NCBI GenBank assembly: GCA_017503375.1
Contig: JAFVTF010000114.1
Location: 1 to 45,220, forward strand
Direction: 5' to 3'
Length of the DNA stretch: 45,220 nt
Source of the DNA: Lentisphaeria bacterium
Lineage (GTDB): Bacteria; Verrucomicrobiota; Lentisphaeria; Victivallales; UBA1829
Shown here: one piece after another, positions 38,379 through 44,829 of the stretch
Layout: each line of letters opens with the position of its first letter
Numbering within the stretch: position 1 is the first letter of the stretch
The notes under the pieces: model-generated
The model's database searches: none
What the model was told of the DNA's origin: nothing
What the model saw: only the letters and a program-made list of their open reading frames with translations
Position numbers and translations under genes: made by a program

Positions 38379-39239
38379 ATGATCGATATATCAAAAGTGC
38401 GAAAATGGAATGTCAGGTTTAACTGTTATCCTGAAATTGAGTCTTTACCGTTTCCGGATATCATTGTTGAAGAGCAGGAAGATTTCGGTTATCAGATGCC
38501 ACAATGCTGTCCGACAAACATCCCCCCCGAAATCGGTGCTCAGATTACAGTCACATTGTCAGGACATGGTATTTTTTCTGTCGGAAAAAAGCAATATGAC
38601 TGTCTGCCTGGGACAGCTTTCTGTTACCGGCATTGCGATCCGGAAATTGCTTACCGTACAGCAAACAACTCAAAATGGAATTTTATATGGATCAACTTCT
38701 GCGGGATTTCAGCGGAACGCTTAATCGCAGAAATTAACCGTAATTACGGATACTTTTTCTCCTTAGGAAAAAATAGTAAACTGGAACAAACATTGATGGA
38801 TTATCAACGGGTTGCAGGTTCTTCATTAAGGTTATCGCCATGGGAAGGCGCAAAAATTGTTTTGGATATTGTAGAAATGCTTTGCGGTGAAGCCAATGAA
38901 AATCTCAGGATTTCTCCAGGAGCCCGATTGGTCAAAGAAGTCAAAGAAGTCAGTCAAAGGTCATTCAGTGAGCCGTTGACAGGAGAATATCTTGCCCAGA
39001 AAATTGGTGTTTCAAGAGAGCATCTTTCCAAAACTTTCCATCAGGAAACAGGTATTCAATTAAGGGATTATCTTTCTGAACAACGCTTGAATGAAGCATT
39101 ATCATTGCTATTGAAATCAAATTTAAGCTGCAAAGAAATCGCCACGATTTGCCATTATGGTTCCTATTCCGCCTTTTTCCGGACCTTTAGAAAAGTTTAT
39201 GGCGTATCTCCTGAAGAATTCCGAAAGGGGAAGAAATAA
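38379..39239 (+). CDS. AraC-family transcription regulator (operon II)
   Basis: The 286-residue product has an N-terminal cupin-like sensor (ITVTLSGHGIFSVGKKQYDC, PGTAFCYRHCDPEIAYRT) and a C-terminal AraC double helix-turn-helix: PLTGEYLAQKIGVSREHLSK and CKEIATICHYGSYSAFFRTF. The cupin half is the usual place for sugar binding. GGGAAGGAG lies 9 bases before the ATG. It is divergent from operon II with 203 bp between the genes and is its likely activator. The sensor half differs from that of the operon I regulator, suggesting a different ligand. Confidence 0.93.
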   Translation: MIDISKVRKWNVRFNCYPEIESLPFPDIIVEEQEDFGYQMPQCCPTNIPPEIGAQITVTLSGHGIFSVGKKQYDCLPGTAFCYRHCDPEIAYRTANNSKWNFIWINFCGISAERLIAEINRNYGYFFSLGKNSKLEQTLMDYQRVAGSSLRLSPWEGAKIVLDIVEMLCGEANENLRISPGARLVKEVKEVSQRSFSEPLTGEYLAQKIGVSREHLSKTFHQETGIQLRDYLSEQRLNEALSLLLKSNLSCKEIATICHYGSYSAFFRTFRKVYGVSPEEFRKGKK

Positions 39240-39312
39240 ATCTGATTGTATTCTGCTTTTCAAGAGATTTTACTTATATATTACCTCTGTGAGATAAGCT
39301 CACGATCAATAT

Positions 39313-39358
39313 AAGCCTCGCTGATCCATGACGGATCGGCGGGGCTTTGTGTTTTAAA
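39313..39358 (+). terminator. Strong terminator/attenuator hairpin after araC
   Basis: A 15-bp stem pairs 39313-39327 (AAGCCTCGCTGATCC) with 39333-39347 through a 5-base loop, with two G-U pairs and no mismatch, followed by TTGTGTTTT. A smaller hairpin GTGAG/CTCAC precedes it near 39290. It ends the araC transcript or attenuates the short ORF at 39379. Confidence 0.75.
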
Positions 39359-39378
39359 CTCAAACCAAGGAGGTATTT

Positions 39379-39465
39379 ATGAAAGTTGAAAAGAGAAATC
39401 TCAATGAGGCTCTGCGGGTGCTGGGCAAGGTGGTGTGCCACTGCCAGAGACAGCACTTTCTTTGA
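39379..39465 (+). pseudogene. 28-codon stub, possibly DnaN-like N-terminus
   Basis: An ideal site AAGGAGG precedes ATG with a 5-base gap, and the frame encodes MKVEKRNLNEALRVLGKVV before diverging (CHCQRQHFL) and stopping at 39465. The first 19 residues recall the N-terminus of DNA polymerase beta-clamp proteins on mobile elements, but the match is too short to be firm. It is most likely the 5' end of a gene whose remainder was deleted. Confidence 0.4.
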
Positions 39466-39517
39466 TTTTTTCTTTGCTCATAGTAAAACATTTCATTTGG
39501 CAAAGTTGTTTGTTTTA

Positions 39518-39661
39518 CTGAATTGGTATTCAATTCAGCTGCAGATCACCATGATCCACATAACATAGTGACTGAATTATTTTTTACAGAGTCAATCTGA
39601 AACGGAACTAATTCAGTCATATTATGGAATGTGAAAATGAAGAAAGATATCAATTCAGTCA
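39518..39661 (+). repeat. CTGAATT repeat cluster, candidate element origin
   Basis: CTGAATT or its complement occurs five times: hairpin CTGAATTG/CAATTCAG (39518-39525 with 39531-39538), TGACTGAATTA at 39569-39579, its exact inverted copy TAATTCAGTCA at 39609-39619, and ATTCAGTCA within 39650-39661. The cluster lies directly upstream of the replication-protein relic, as iterons of an origin or operator would. Confidence 0.55.
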
Positions 39662-39702
39662 AAGAAAAAATCATTTCTGACATTCCCCAAACAGGCAGGT
39701 AA
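39637..39702 (+). pseudogene. 21-residue stub, possibly AlpA-type regulator
   Basis: The frame encodes MKKDINSVKEKIISDIPQTG plus R and stops. AlpA-like excisionase/regulator proteins often begin with a comparable helix and a PxTG step just before their helix-turn-helix, and they commonly sit beside YagK/YfjJ-type genes as here. The DNA-binding domain is missing. The assignment is a context-based guess. Confidence 0.35.
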
Positions 39703-39756
39703 ATGGTAATACCTTAATTTTATTTCTTATTAACTTAAAGAGAAAGAGAGGACAAC

Positions 39757-40381
39757 ATGAAAACAGAAACAACAGAAAAGACTTTCAACAATTATCCAAT
39801 TATAACAGATAGGGAAGAGATTTAAGTTGTGACACAAGAATTCTTAATGAGATAGAAAGACAGTTTGAATATGCAGAAGAAACAAAAAATAAGATTTTCT
39901 TCTGAGATACGATATCAGATTCCCGGAAGGATATGATCATGCTGATAATGGCACCTTCAGTGAGTTCCAATCAAAGTTTATGAAGAACTTATCCAGAAAA
40001 GGATTGAAACCTCAGTACGTAGCAGTCAGAGAACAATCCAAAGAAAAACATCAGCATTATCATGTAGCCTTGATTCTTGATGGACAGAAAACACAGAGTA
40101 TCCATAGTCACATCAGGACAGCTGAACGGTTATGGGATTTGACACTTGGACTTCCTGAAAAAGAAAATGGTTATGGTTTAATAGATGACTGTACTACCAG
40201 CAGATCCGGGGAAAAACAGGTTAATGGAGTTATGCTTCGGTATGATGATCCCTGGAGACCAGATAAAAAAGATGATTGTTTCAGAAGAGCCAGTTATTTA
40301 GCAAAGACCAATACCAAAGGAAGTTCCCCCAAAGGACAAAGAGAGTTATTTTCTTCAAGAATCCCCAATAAAACAACTTGA
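39757..40381 (+). pseudogene. Frameshifted YagK/YfjJ (inovirus Gp2)-type replication protein
   Basis: Three frames together give one protein: MKTETTEKTFNNYPIITDRE (39757, stop TAA at 39823-39825), DLSCDTRILNEIERQFEYAE and KNKIFF (to about 39905), then RYDIRFPEGYDHADNGTF continuing into the open frame that runs to 40381. The last part has QHYHVALILDG, resembling an HUH-type metal motif, SHIRTAERLWDLTLGLPE, VMLRYDDPW and RRASYLAKTNTKG, all typical of the YagK/YfjJ C-terminal domain found on phage satellites and islands. At least two frameshifts make it non-functional unless sequencing errors are involved. GAGAGGACAAC precedes the first ATG. Confidence 0.72.
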
Positions 40382-40427
40382 CATTGTGCGATTTTATGAT
40401 AAATTATATATCAGAAAGGCTACAATA

Positions 40428-41228
40428 ATGACAACCGCAGATTCCAGACAAAGCAGATTTTTGAAAACTCATCGGGTGTTTCATACGGATGAGTGGGAAC
40501 GTTACTGTTCTCTTTCAGGATATCACAGCAGGAATCAACTTGCGAAATTGTTGCGAAACAACAGAATACAGAAGATACGGAAATCTCTTTATACAGTTGT
40601 TCCAGAAGGTGTTCAGCAAAACTTTACCCCTCCGGCATTATTAACAGCAGCGAAATTAACTCCTGATGCTGTATTGGGATATCGTTCAGCTTTATCATTT
40701 TACGGAATGTCCCGGAATGCGTTGACCAGTCATACATTCCTTTCTCAACACAGAATAAAACCATGTATGGTGAATGATACTTTGTTTCAGCCCTGTTTGC
40801 CTCCTAAAAGTTTGACCGATCATAATGCGTTCGTTGAAGAGCATCAAATGTGGGGGACTCCTGTTAAAGTTGTGGCAAAAGAACGTTTGCTTGTTGACTT
40901 ACTCGACCGTATGGATCTTTCCGGTGGTTGGGAAGAAATAACAAATGCATTTGCTTACGAGGACAACCTTAATTGGGACAAACTGCTGAAATATGCCAAG
41001 TTACTGGATCATCCTGCAACAGCAGCCAGATTAGGTTTTATGCTTGAACAGTTTCAGGAAACAATGCATGTTCCGGAAGGACTGCTTTCTGAGTTGGAAA
41101 CATTAAAACCTAAAACCCCGGAACATTTCTATCGCTCCAACAGGGAAGGTAAATTCGTAAAACGCTGGAATCTTTATGTTCCTGAAGAACTTACACAATC
41201 TACTGGAGAAAATGAATATGAATTTTGA
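40428..41228 (+). CDS. AbiEi-type antitoxin / transcription regulator
   Basis: The 266-residue product fits the AbiEi antitoxin family of type IV toxin-antitoxin (abortive infection) systems: N-terminal winged-helix (YHSRNQLAKLLRNNRIQKIR followed by KSLYTVVPEG) and a downstream domain with ALSFYGMSRNA, WGTPVKVVAKERLLVDLLDR and DHPATAARLGFMLE. It normally represses its own promoter and counters AbiEii. I take ATG 40428 (MTTADSR), preceded by GAAAGG; an earlier frame extends to 40386. It overlaps the toxin start by 17 bp, as usual, but the toxin is truncated, so only autoregulation may remain. Confidence 0.85.
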   Translation: MTTADSRQSRFLKTHRVFHTDEWERYCSLSGYHSRNQLAKLLRNNRIQKIRKSLYTVVPEGVQQNFTPPALLTAAKLTPDAVLGYRSALSFYGMSRNALTSHTFLSQHRIKPCMVNDTLFQPCLPPKSLTDHNAFVEEHQMWGTPVKVVAKERLLVDLLDRMDLSGGWEEITNAFAYEDNLNWDKLLKYAKLLDHPATAARLGFMLEQFQETMHVPEGLLSELETLKPKTPEHFYRSNREGKFVKRWNLYVPEELTQSTGENEYEF

Positions 41229-41439
41229 AGAATCAACAATCAATACAATTCATCAGCAAAGCGGATTTGACCAACTCTATATTGAGAAAGTCCTTCGTCT
41301 GCTGGGAATTTTAGAACTGTTCTTTTCCCATCCGGTATTGAAAGATAAATATGTATTGAAAGGCGAAACTGCATTGAATTTATTTTATTTCAATCTGCCG
41401 CGCCTTTCTGTGGATATTGAAATATTGATTTTGAGTTAA
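41212..41439 (+). pseudogene. AbiEii toxin, truncated at the island end
   Basis: The 75-residue product (MNMNFEESTINTIHQQSGFD) matches the N-terminus of AbiEii/AbiGII nucleotidyltransferase toxins, including LKGETALNLFYF and RLSVDIE, the start of the nucleotide-binding region. Intact members have about 270-300 residues; here the frame runs into ILILS and stops at 41439, 20 bp before attR. The rest of the active site is gone, so it should be inactive. The second ATG of the pair (41218) is equally possible as start. Confidence 0.8.
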
Positions 41440-41459
41440 AATAGGTGACCTTCAAAATT

Positions 41460-41476
41460 TCCTGTTTCGGGCACCA
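41460..41476 (+). repeat. attR: second copy of the tRNA-Arg 3' end
   Basis: TCCTGTTTCGGGCACCA is an exact copy of 9873-9889. No tRNA body precedes it. It marks the right end of the first island and, because the sequence after it resembles the sequence after attL and leads to another integrase stub, also the left end of a second element. Confidence 0.85.
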
Positions 41477-41648
41477 CTTTTGAATTCAAAATGCTATTTT
41501 TCGATTTTTCCTTAACTTCCTTGTTCTGGCTTATGTGCTTTTTAGTACAATTTCTGGAAAAATTCTGGAATTTTTTTTCAGTAGCTTCTGGTTTCAATAC
41601 ATACACAGGTTTTATGGTGTTAAAATCCACAAATCAGGTGTGTTATAA

Positions 41649-42050
41649 ATGGTCCGACAGAAACCAAAGGAAAGCGGCAATTATTATTACCAGTTCATGG
41701 TCGACAACAAAAACTATCATGGTACATGCAAAGGATGTACTACCAAGAGATCTGCAGAAAAGTATGAACGAGAAATCCGACAAACAATCTTGAAGGCAAG
41801 TTCTCAGAAAACAGTGAGAGCTTTGATTGAGAACTTCAGAGATGAATTGACAGGAGGGTCAACTGCTTATCTTAAATTTTTGCACGGATTTAAGTTGGAA
41901 ATGACAGCGCTGACCAACCGTATTCGTGATACTTTGATGCAAAATCAGTCTCTACTGGAAGTCTTACCGCTTGACCGGAAGATTCTTGAAAAGCCGCCAA
42001 ACTGGAATTTGCCAGTTCAAGAGGAACTTTTCAGCCCTTTACTGCTCTGA
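41649..42050 (+). pseudogene. Second integrase relic: arm-binding domain with foreign tail
   Basis: The 133-residue frame opens like a tyrosine integrase arm domain (KESGNYYYQFMVDNKNYHG, GCTTKRSAEKYEREIRQTI, then KTVRALIENFRDELTGG). After residue 73 the sequence (STAYLKFLHGFKLEMTALTN to the end) no longer fits an integrase and has no catalytic residues, so an internal deletion has probably joined it to another gene's end. AGGTG lies 7 bases before the ATG. Its place 173 bp after the second att copy parallels the first integrase relic. Confidence 0.6.
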
Positions 42051-42096
42051 AATTTTTACCGGACAGCAGTGACCTTCTTTCTAATTTTTTCTACCA

Positions 42097-42171
42097 TTTG
42101 CAACACTTAATGCACAAAGATTTATTTGTAGGACTTAATGCACTTTTTCTTTTTGTAAGACTTAACGCACT
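42097..42171 (+). repeat. Three iteron-like direct repeats
   Basis: ACTTAATGCAC occurs at 42105-42115 and 42133-42143, and ACTTAACGCAC at 42160-42170, with periods of 28 and 27 bp. The copies share a TTTG[TC]A lead-in, so the unit is about 20 bp. Such phased repeats suit a replication initiator or integrase arm sites. Confidence 0.65.
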
Positions 42172-42246
42172 AAAAACTTTTTCGCCTGTGCATTTACTTT
42201 TTCAATTCACACTATGATAATTTTTCAAGAAAAACGAATAATTGAC

Positions 42247-42274
42247 TTGAAAATATTTTAATATGGTGTATATT
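42247..42274 (+). promoter_or_regulatory. Predicted tRNA-His promoter
   Basis: TTGAAA (42247-42252) and TATATT (42269-42274) are separated by 16 bases, ending 19 bases before the tRNA. Confidence 0.55.
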
Positions 42275-42293
42275 AGGGGTTATCATCACTTAT

Positions 42294-42371
42294 GGTGGGT
42301 GTAGCTCAGTTGGTTAGAGCGGCTGGTTGTGGCCCAGCAGGTCGCGGGTTCAAGTCTCGTCACTCACCCCA
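42294..42371 (+). tRNA. tRNA-His (anticodon GTG)
   Basis: The cloverleaf has the His-specific extra 5' G opposite discriminator C, acceptor GTGGGTG/CACTCAC, anticodon stem GCTGG/CCAGC with loop TTGTGGC (anticodon GTG), a T arm with TTCAAGT and encoded CCA. A run of eight T follows directly and may end the transcript. Confidence 0.95.
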
Positions 42372-42402
42372 TTTTTTTTGCCCGAATTCCGGGCAAAAAA
42401 AA
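42372..42402. repeat. Palindrome T8-GCCCG-AATTC-CGGGC-A8
   Basis: A 12-bp inverted repeat (42373-42384 with 42390-42401) directly follows tRNA-His. On both strands the T-run comes before the GC stem and the A-run after it, so it lacks the downstream U-tract of an ordinary terminator. The T-run itself could serve the tRNA. Confidence 0.6.
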
Positions 42403-42406
42403 TAAC

Positions 42407-42599
42407 GAAGCCGCAAGGCTTCACTTCACAGAGCCGTCAGGCTCTACTTCACGTCTTCACGCGGCGAAGCCGCTCTTCACTAAAACACCGTTCCGACTTG
42501 CTTGAGAAGTCGTTTCATTCCGCTGCCGCTCCATTACACTTGCTTGTCACGGCGTAATCTGCAAAGCAGATGAAGACGGATGAAGTTGCCGCCTGCGGC
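42407..42599. repeat. Array of small hairpins with CTTCAC spacers
   Basis: Six short hairpins follow one another: GAAGCC/GGCTTC (42407-42422), AGAGCC/GGCTCT (42430-42445), GCGGC/GCCGC (42461-42473), CGACTT/AAGTCG (42494-42512), TCTGC/GCAGA (42558-42570) and GCCGC/GCGGC (42588-42599). The first ones are separated by ACTTCAC (42423-42429, 42446-42452) and flanked by TCTTCAC (42454-42460, 42474-42480). Stem sequences differ while spacers are kept, so this is a repeat family rather than a single palindrome. Function unknown. Confidence 0.7.
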
Positions 42600-43140
42600 G
42601 GGAGGATGTATTGCTTTTTACAGCGCCCCTGACGGTGCTTAAATATATTTAACTGTATTATACGACAAAATCCGCATAAATTCTCCGCTGTAAGAGGTCA
42701 ACAGACCTCCGCCGGAGAAAGAAAATCACTTGAAGCACACTGCAGTGTTATGGACTGTTAACCCCAAATGGAGCAAGCAGACTTTCCCCCTCAAATCGGA
42801 GTATCTTTGGTAGGTCGGAATGTTATCAAGGTATCGCATAAAATTAAAAAAATTCTCTGACCTCTTACGGGCTGAAAAGTTCAAATTGCAATAACGGCTG
42901 TTTGCTGACTTCCGAAAACCATACTTTTCTGCTCAAAAAGCATATTCAGCAAGACAAAATAACGCTATAAACTGAATATGCCGAATTTCGGCTTGCCGCT
43001 ATTACTCAACTGGCGACCTCTGCGAAAGACCTCTTACCTTAAAATCAAAGGTCTACACAGAAAGAGCATCTACAATCGGCTGAAAACCGAGTTGCACAAA
43101 CGCAAAGACAAAGCAATACGGCGACCAACAGGATTGTAAT
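42600..43140. other. Hairpin-rich stretch, possible structured RNA or mobile-element remnant
   Basis: No convincing gene. Strong pairings include a nested hairpin at 42681-42719 (outer TTCTCCG/CGGAGAA, inner GAGGTC/GACCTC with an AACA loop) and a 10-bp inverted repeat GCATATTCAG/CTGAATATGC (42940-42949 with 42972-42981). GACCTCTTAC is at 42859-42868 and 43028-43037, and its complement at 42690-42699. A 53-codon plus-strand frame (42978-43139, MPNFGLPLLLNWRPLRKTSY at its start) is basic and ends in RRPTGL, but no ribosome binding site precedes it. Confidence 0.45.
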
Positions 43141-43154
43141 CCCCCTGAATCCAC

Positions 43155-43676
43155 TCAAGGAATAAATGGTTTTCCTGTCGAAAGATTTGCTTTAATAACC
43201 CCCAACAGACACAATACTACGAAGATGTAAAAAACGCAATGCAAAATCAGCTGCACATACTTAATTTTTGTTTTGCCCGCTTTAAACTGTCTTATCGTAT
43301 CCCATATTGCACAAATGAATCCCCCCATAAAAGATAATGACACGCCACAGCACGCCAGCAACAAAAAGCAATATTTGACAAAGATCAGATTTTCTTGTGT
43401 TACCCCCAACGATGGTTTGGGGACATCAAAGAAAATCAATAAAAGTATCCCCAAACCAAAACCGATATAACTGATGCCTTTGATTATATAAGATACAAAC
43501 GCAATCTGGCTTTGTTTAAATGTAAATCCTGAAAAAATTTGTCTGTCCCGGAACGGTAATCCCGTCCACCTGTAAATTTTTCCGGTAACGATTGCACTAA
43601 TGACCCAGAATAATCCGATGCCAATAAAAGCCAATGGAAAAAGTGATATAAAATAAGGAACTAAAGTTTCTTTCAT
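43155..43676 (-). CDS. Small multi-pass membrane protein, unknown function
   Basis: The 173-residue product has about four hydrophobic helices: ISLFPLAFIGIGLFWVISAI, ISYIGFGLGILLLIFF, YCFLLLACCGVSLSFMGGFI and LILHCVFYIFVVLCLLGVI. Basic loops (TGKIYRWTGLPFRDRQ, RQFKAGKTKIKY) lie between them. No family is recognised. AGAGG precedes the ATG at 43676. It follows fic on the same strand with a 43-bp gap and may be co-transcribed. Confidence 0.75.
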   Translation of the reverse strand: MKETLVPYFISLFPLAFIGIGLFWVISAIVTGKIYRWTGLPFRDRQIFSGFTFKQSQIAFVSYIIKGISYIGFGLGILLLIFFDVPKPSLGVTQENLIFVKYCFLLLACCGVSLSFMGGFICAIWDTIRQFKAGKTKIKYVQLILHCVFYIFVVLCLLGVIKANLSTGKPFIP

Positions 43677-43719
43677 TTTTCTTGCCTCTCAGCCTGCTGC
43701 AGCTCAATCTGACGGATAA

Positions 43720-44766
43720 TTATTTCTTGACATACGCTGTTGCTCTGCCTGATCCGACTTTGGTGATTTCACCTTGGTCAAGCATCTCTTTCAGCGTTCG
43801 CTCGATCATGGAAATACTTATATCAGGACAAGTGTTGGCAATATCCGATTTGCTGATTTTGCCAAGTTTCTGTTCAAATATCAGTCGGATACGATCGGTT
43901 TTGTTGAGTTTTCCGGTCACAATATGTTCAACTCTGTTTTCAAATTCACGATAAGATTTGAGAACAATGCCCAGCATATAACGCATAAAGGGCATATAAT
44001 CATTCGTTCCGCTGTTCCAATTTACACTGCTCTGCTGCAATGTTTCATAATAGGTTTCTTTGGATTGTTCAATGAGTTTTTCCAAACTGATATATTTTCC
44101 GACAATATAGCCATTCTGATAAAGCAGCAGCAAAGTAAGCAAACGGCTCATACGTCCATTGCCATCATTAAATGGATGAATGCAGAGAAAATCAAAAATA
44201 AACAATATTGCAAGCATCAATGGGTCACAAACACCAGAGGCAAGAGCGTTCCTGTAAGCCGTGCAGAGTCCTTCCATTGCCTGTGGGGTTTCAAACGCAG
44301 TTACCGGAGTAAAACGGATATGCTGCTTGCCTTCTGAATCCGTTTCTGCAATCAGATTATCGCTGTTTTTCCAATGCCCTCCAATACCGGGAGCTTGAAA
44401 GGAATACAAATCACGATGCAGTTGCAAAATTGAGTTTGGTGTCAGCGGAATATACTCATAACTTTGGTGGATCGTTGCCAGCACATCCCGATATCCGGCA
44501 ATCTCTTTTTCATTGCGGTTGACCGGTTGTGATTTTTGCATTACCAGCTCTTTTAACCTTATATCAGAAGTAAAAATACCTTCAATACGGTTTGAAGCAT
44601 CGGTGCTTTGAATGATTGCAACTTCAAGCAGCGTTTTCAAGATATCCTTCTTGGCAGTAATGTACAAATCCTGTTTTCCGCGATATTCGTGAATGGCGGA
44701 TAAAAGATTGCTGATTTCCGGAGTAAGCAGCGCACCCGGAAATGCCGAATAATCAAATTTTCTCAT
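43720..44766 (-). CDS. Class II Fic-domain protein with C-terminal winged helix
   Basis: Fic proteins transfer AMP (or another nucleotide part) to target hydroxyls. The 348-residue product has the active-site loop HPFNDGNGR at 197-205 with catalytic H197 and an N-terminal inhibitory helix motif S58-N-R-I-E62-G63, matching [ST]xxxE[GN]; such class II proteins are self-inhibited. The C-terminus (ISKSDIANTCPDISISMIER, DQGEITKVGSGRATAYVKK) is a winged-helix DNA-binding domain, so it may regulate its own promoter. CGGAG lies 8 bases before the ATG. No separate antitoxin gene is visible. Confidence 0.93.
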   Translation of the reverse strand: MRKFDYSAFPGALLTPEISNLLSAIHEYRGKQDLYITAKKDILKTLLEVAIIQSTDASNRIEGIFTSDIRLKELVMQKSQPVNRNEKEIAGYRDVLATIHQSYEYIPLTPNSILQLHRDLYSFQAPGIGGHWKNSDNLIAETDSEGKQHIRFTPVTAFETPQAMEGLCTAYRNALASGVCDPLMLAILFIFDFLCIHPFNDGNGRMSRLLTLLLLYQNGYIVGKYISLEKLIEQSKETYYETLQQSSVNWNSGTNDYMPFMRYMLGIVLKSYREFENRVEHIVTGKLNKTDRIRLIFEQKLGKISKSDIANTCPDISISMIERTLKEMLDQGEITKVGSGRATAYVKK

Positions 44767-44799
44767 AAATCCAACTCCGCTATTTTATCTTATCTGCCC

Positions 44800-44829
44800 A
44801 TAATATAATGCCATTATGCATAATTTCAA
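44800..44829 (-). promoter_or_regulatory. fic promoter with palindromic operator
   Basis: On the minus strand TTGAAA (44829-44824) and TATTAT (44805-44800) are 18 bases apart. The perfect 12-bp palindrome ATTATGCATAAT (44813-44824) fills most of the spacer and touches the -35 box, the place for a repressor such as the Fic winged helix. TTATGCA is repeated at 44838-44844. Confidence 0.6.

Noticed and set aside
41491..41793. 100-codon plus-strand frame after attR
   Set aside because: It runs out of frame through the start of the integrase relic, is Phe-rich over the gene-free part and lacks a ribosome binding site.
42372..42402. Palindrome after tRNA-His as a standard bidirectional terminator
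   Set aside because: On each strand the T-run precedes the GC stem and an A-run follows, which is opposite to the intrinsic terminator layout.
42407..42599. Hairpin array read as CRISPR
   Set aside because: The kept parts are only 6-7 bases, units are not of constant length, the variable parts are palindromic, and no cas gene is present.
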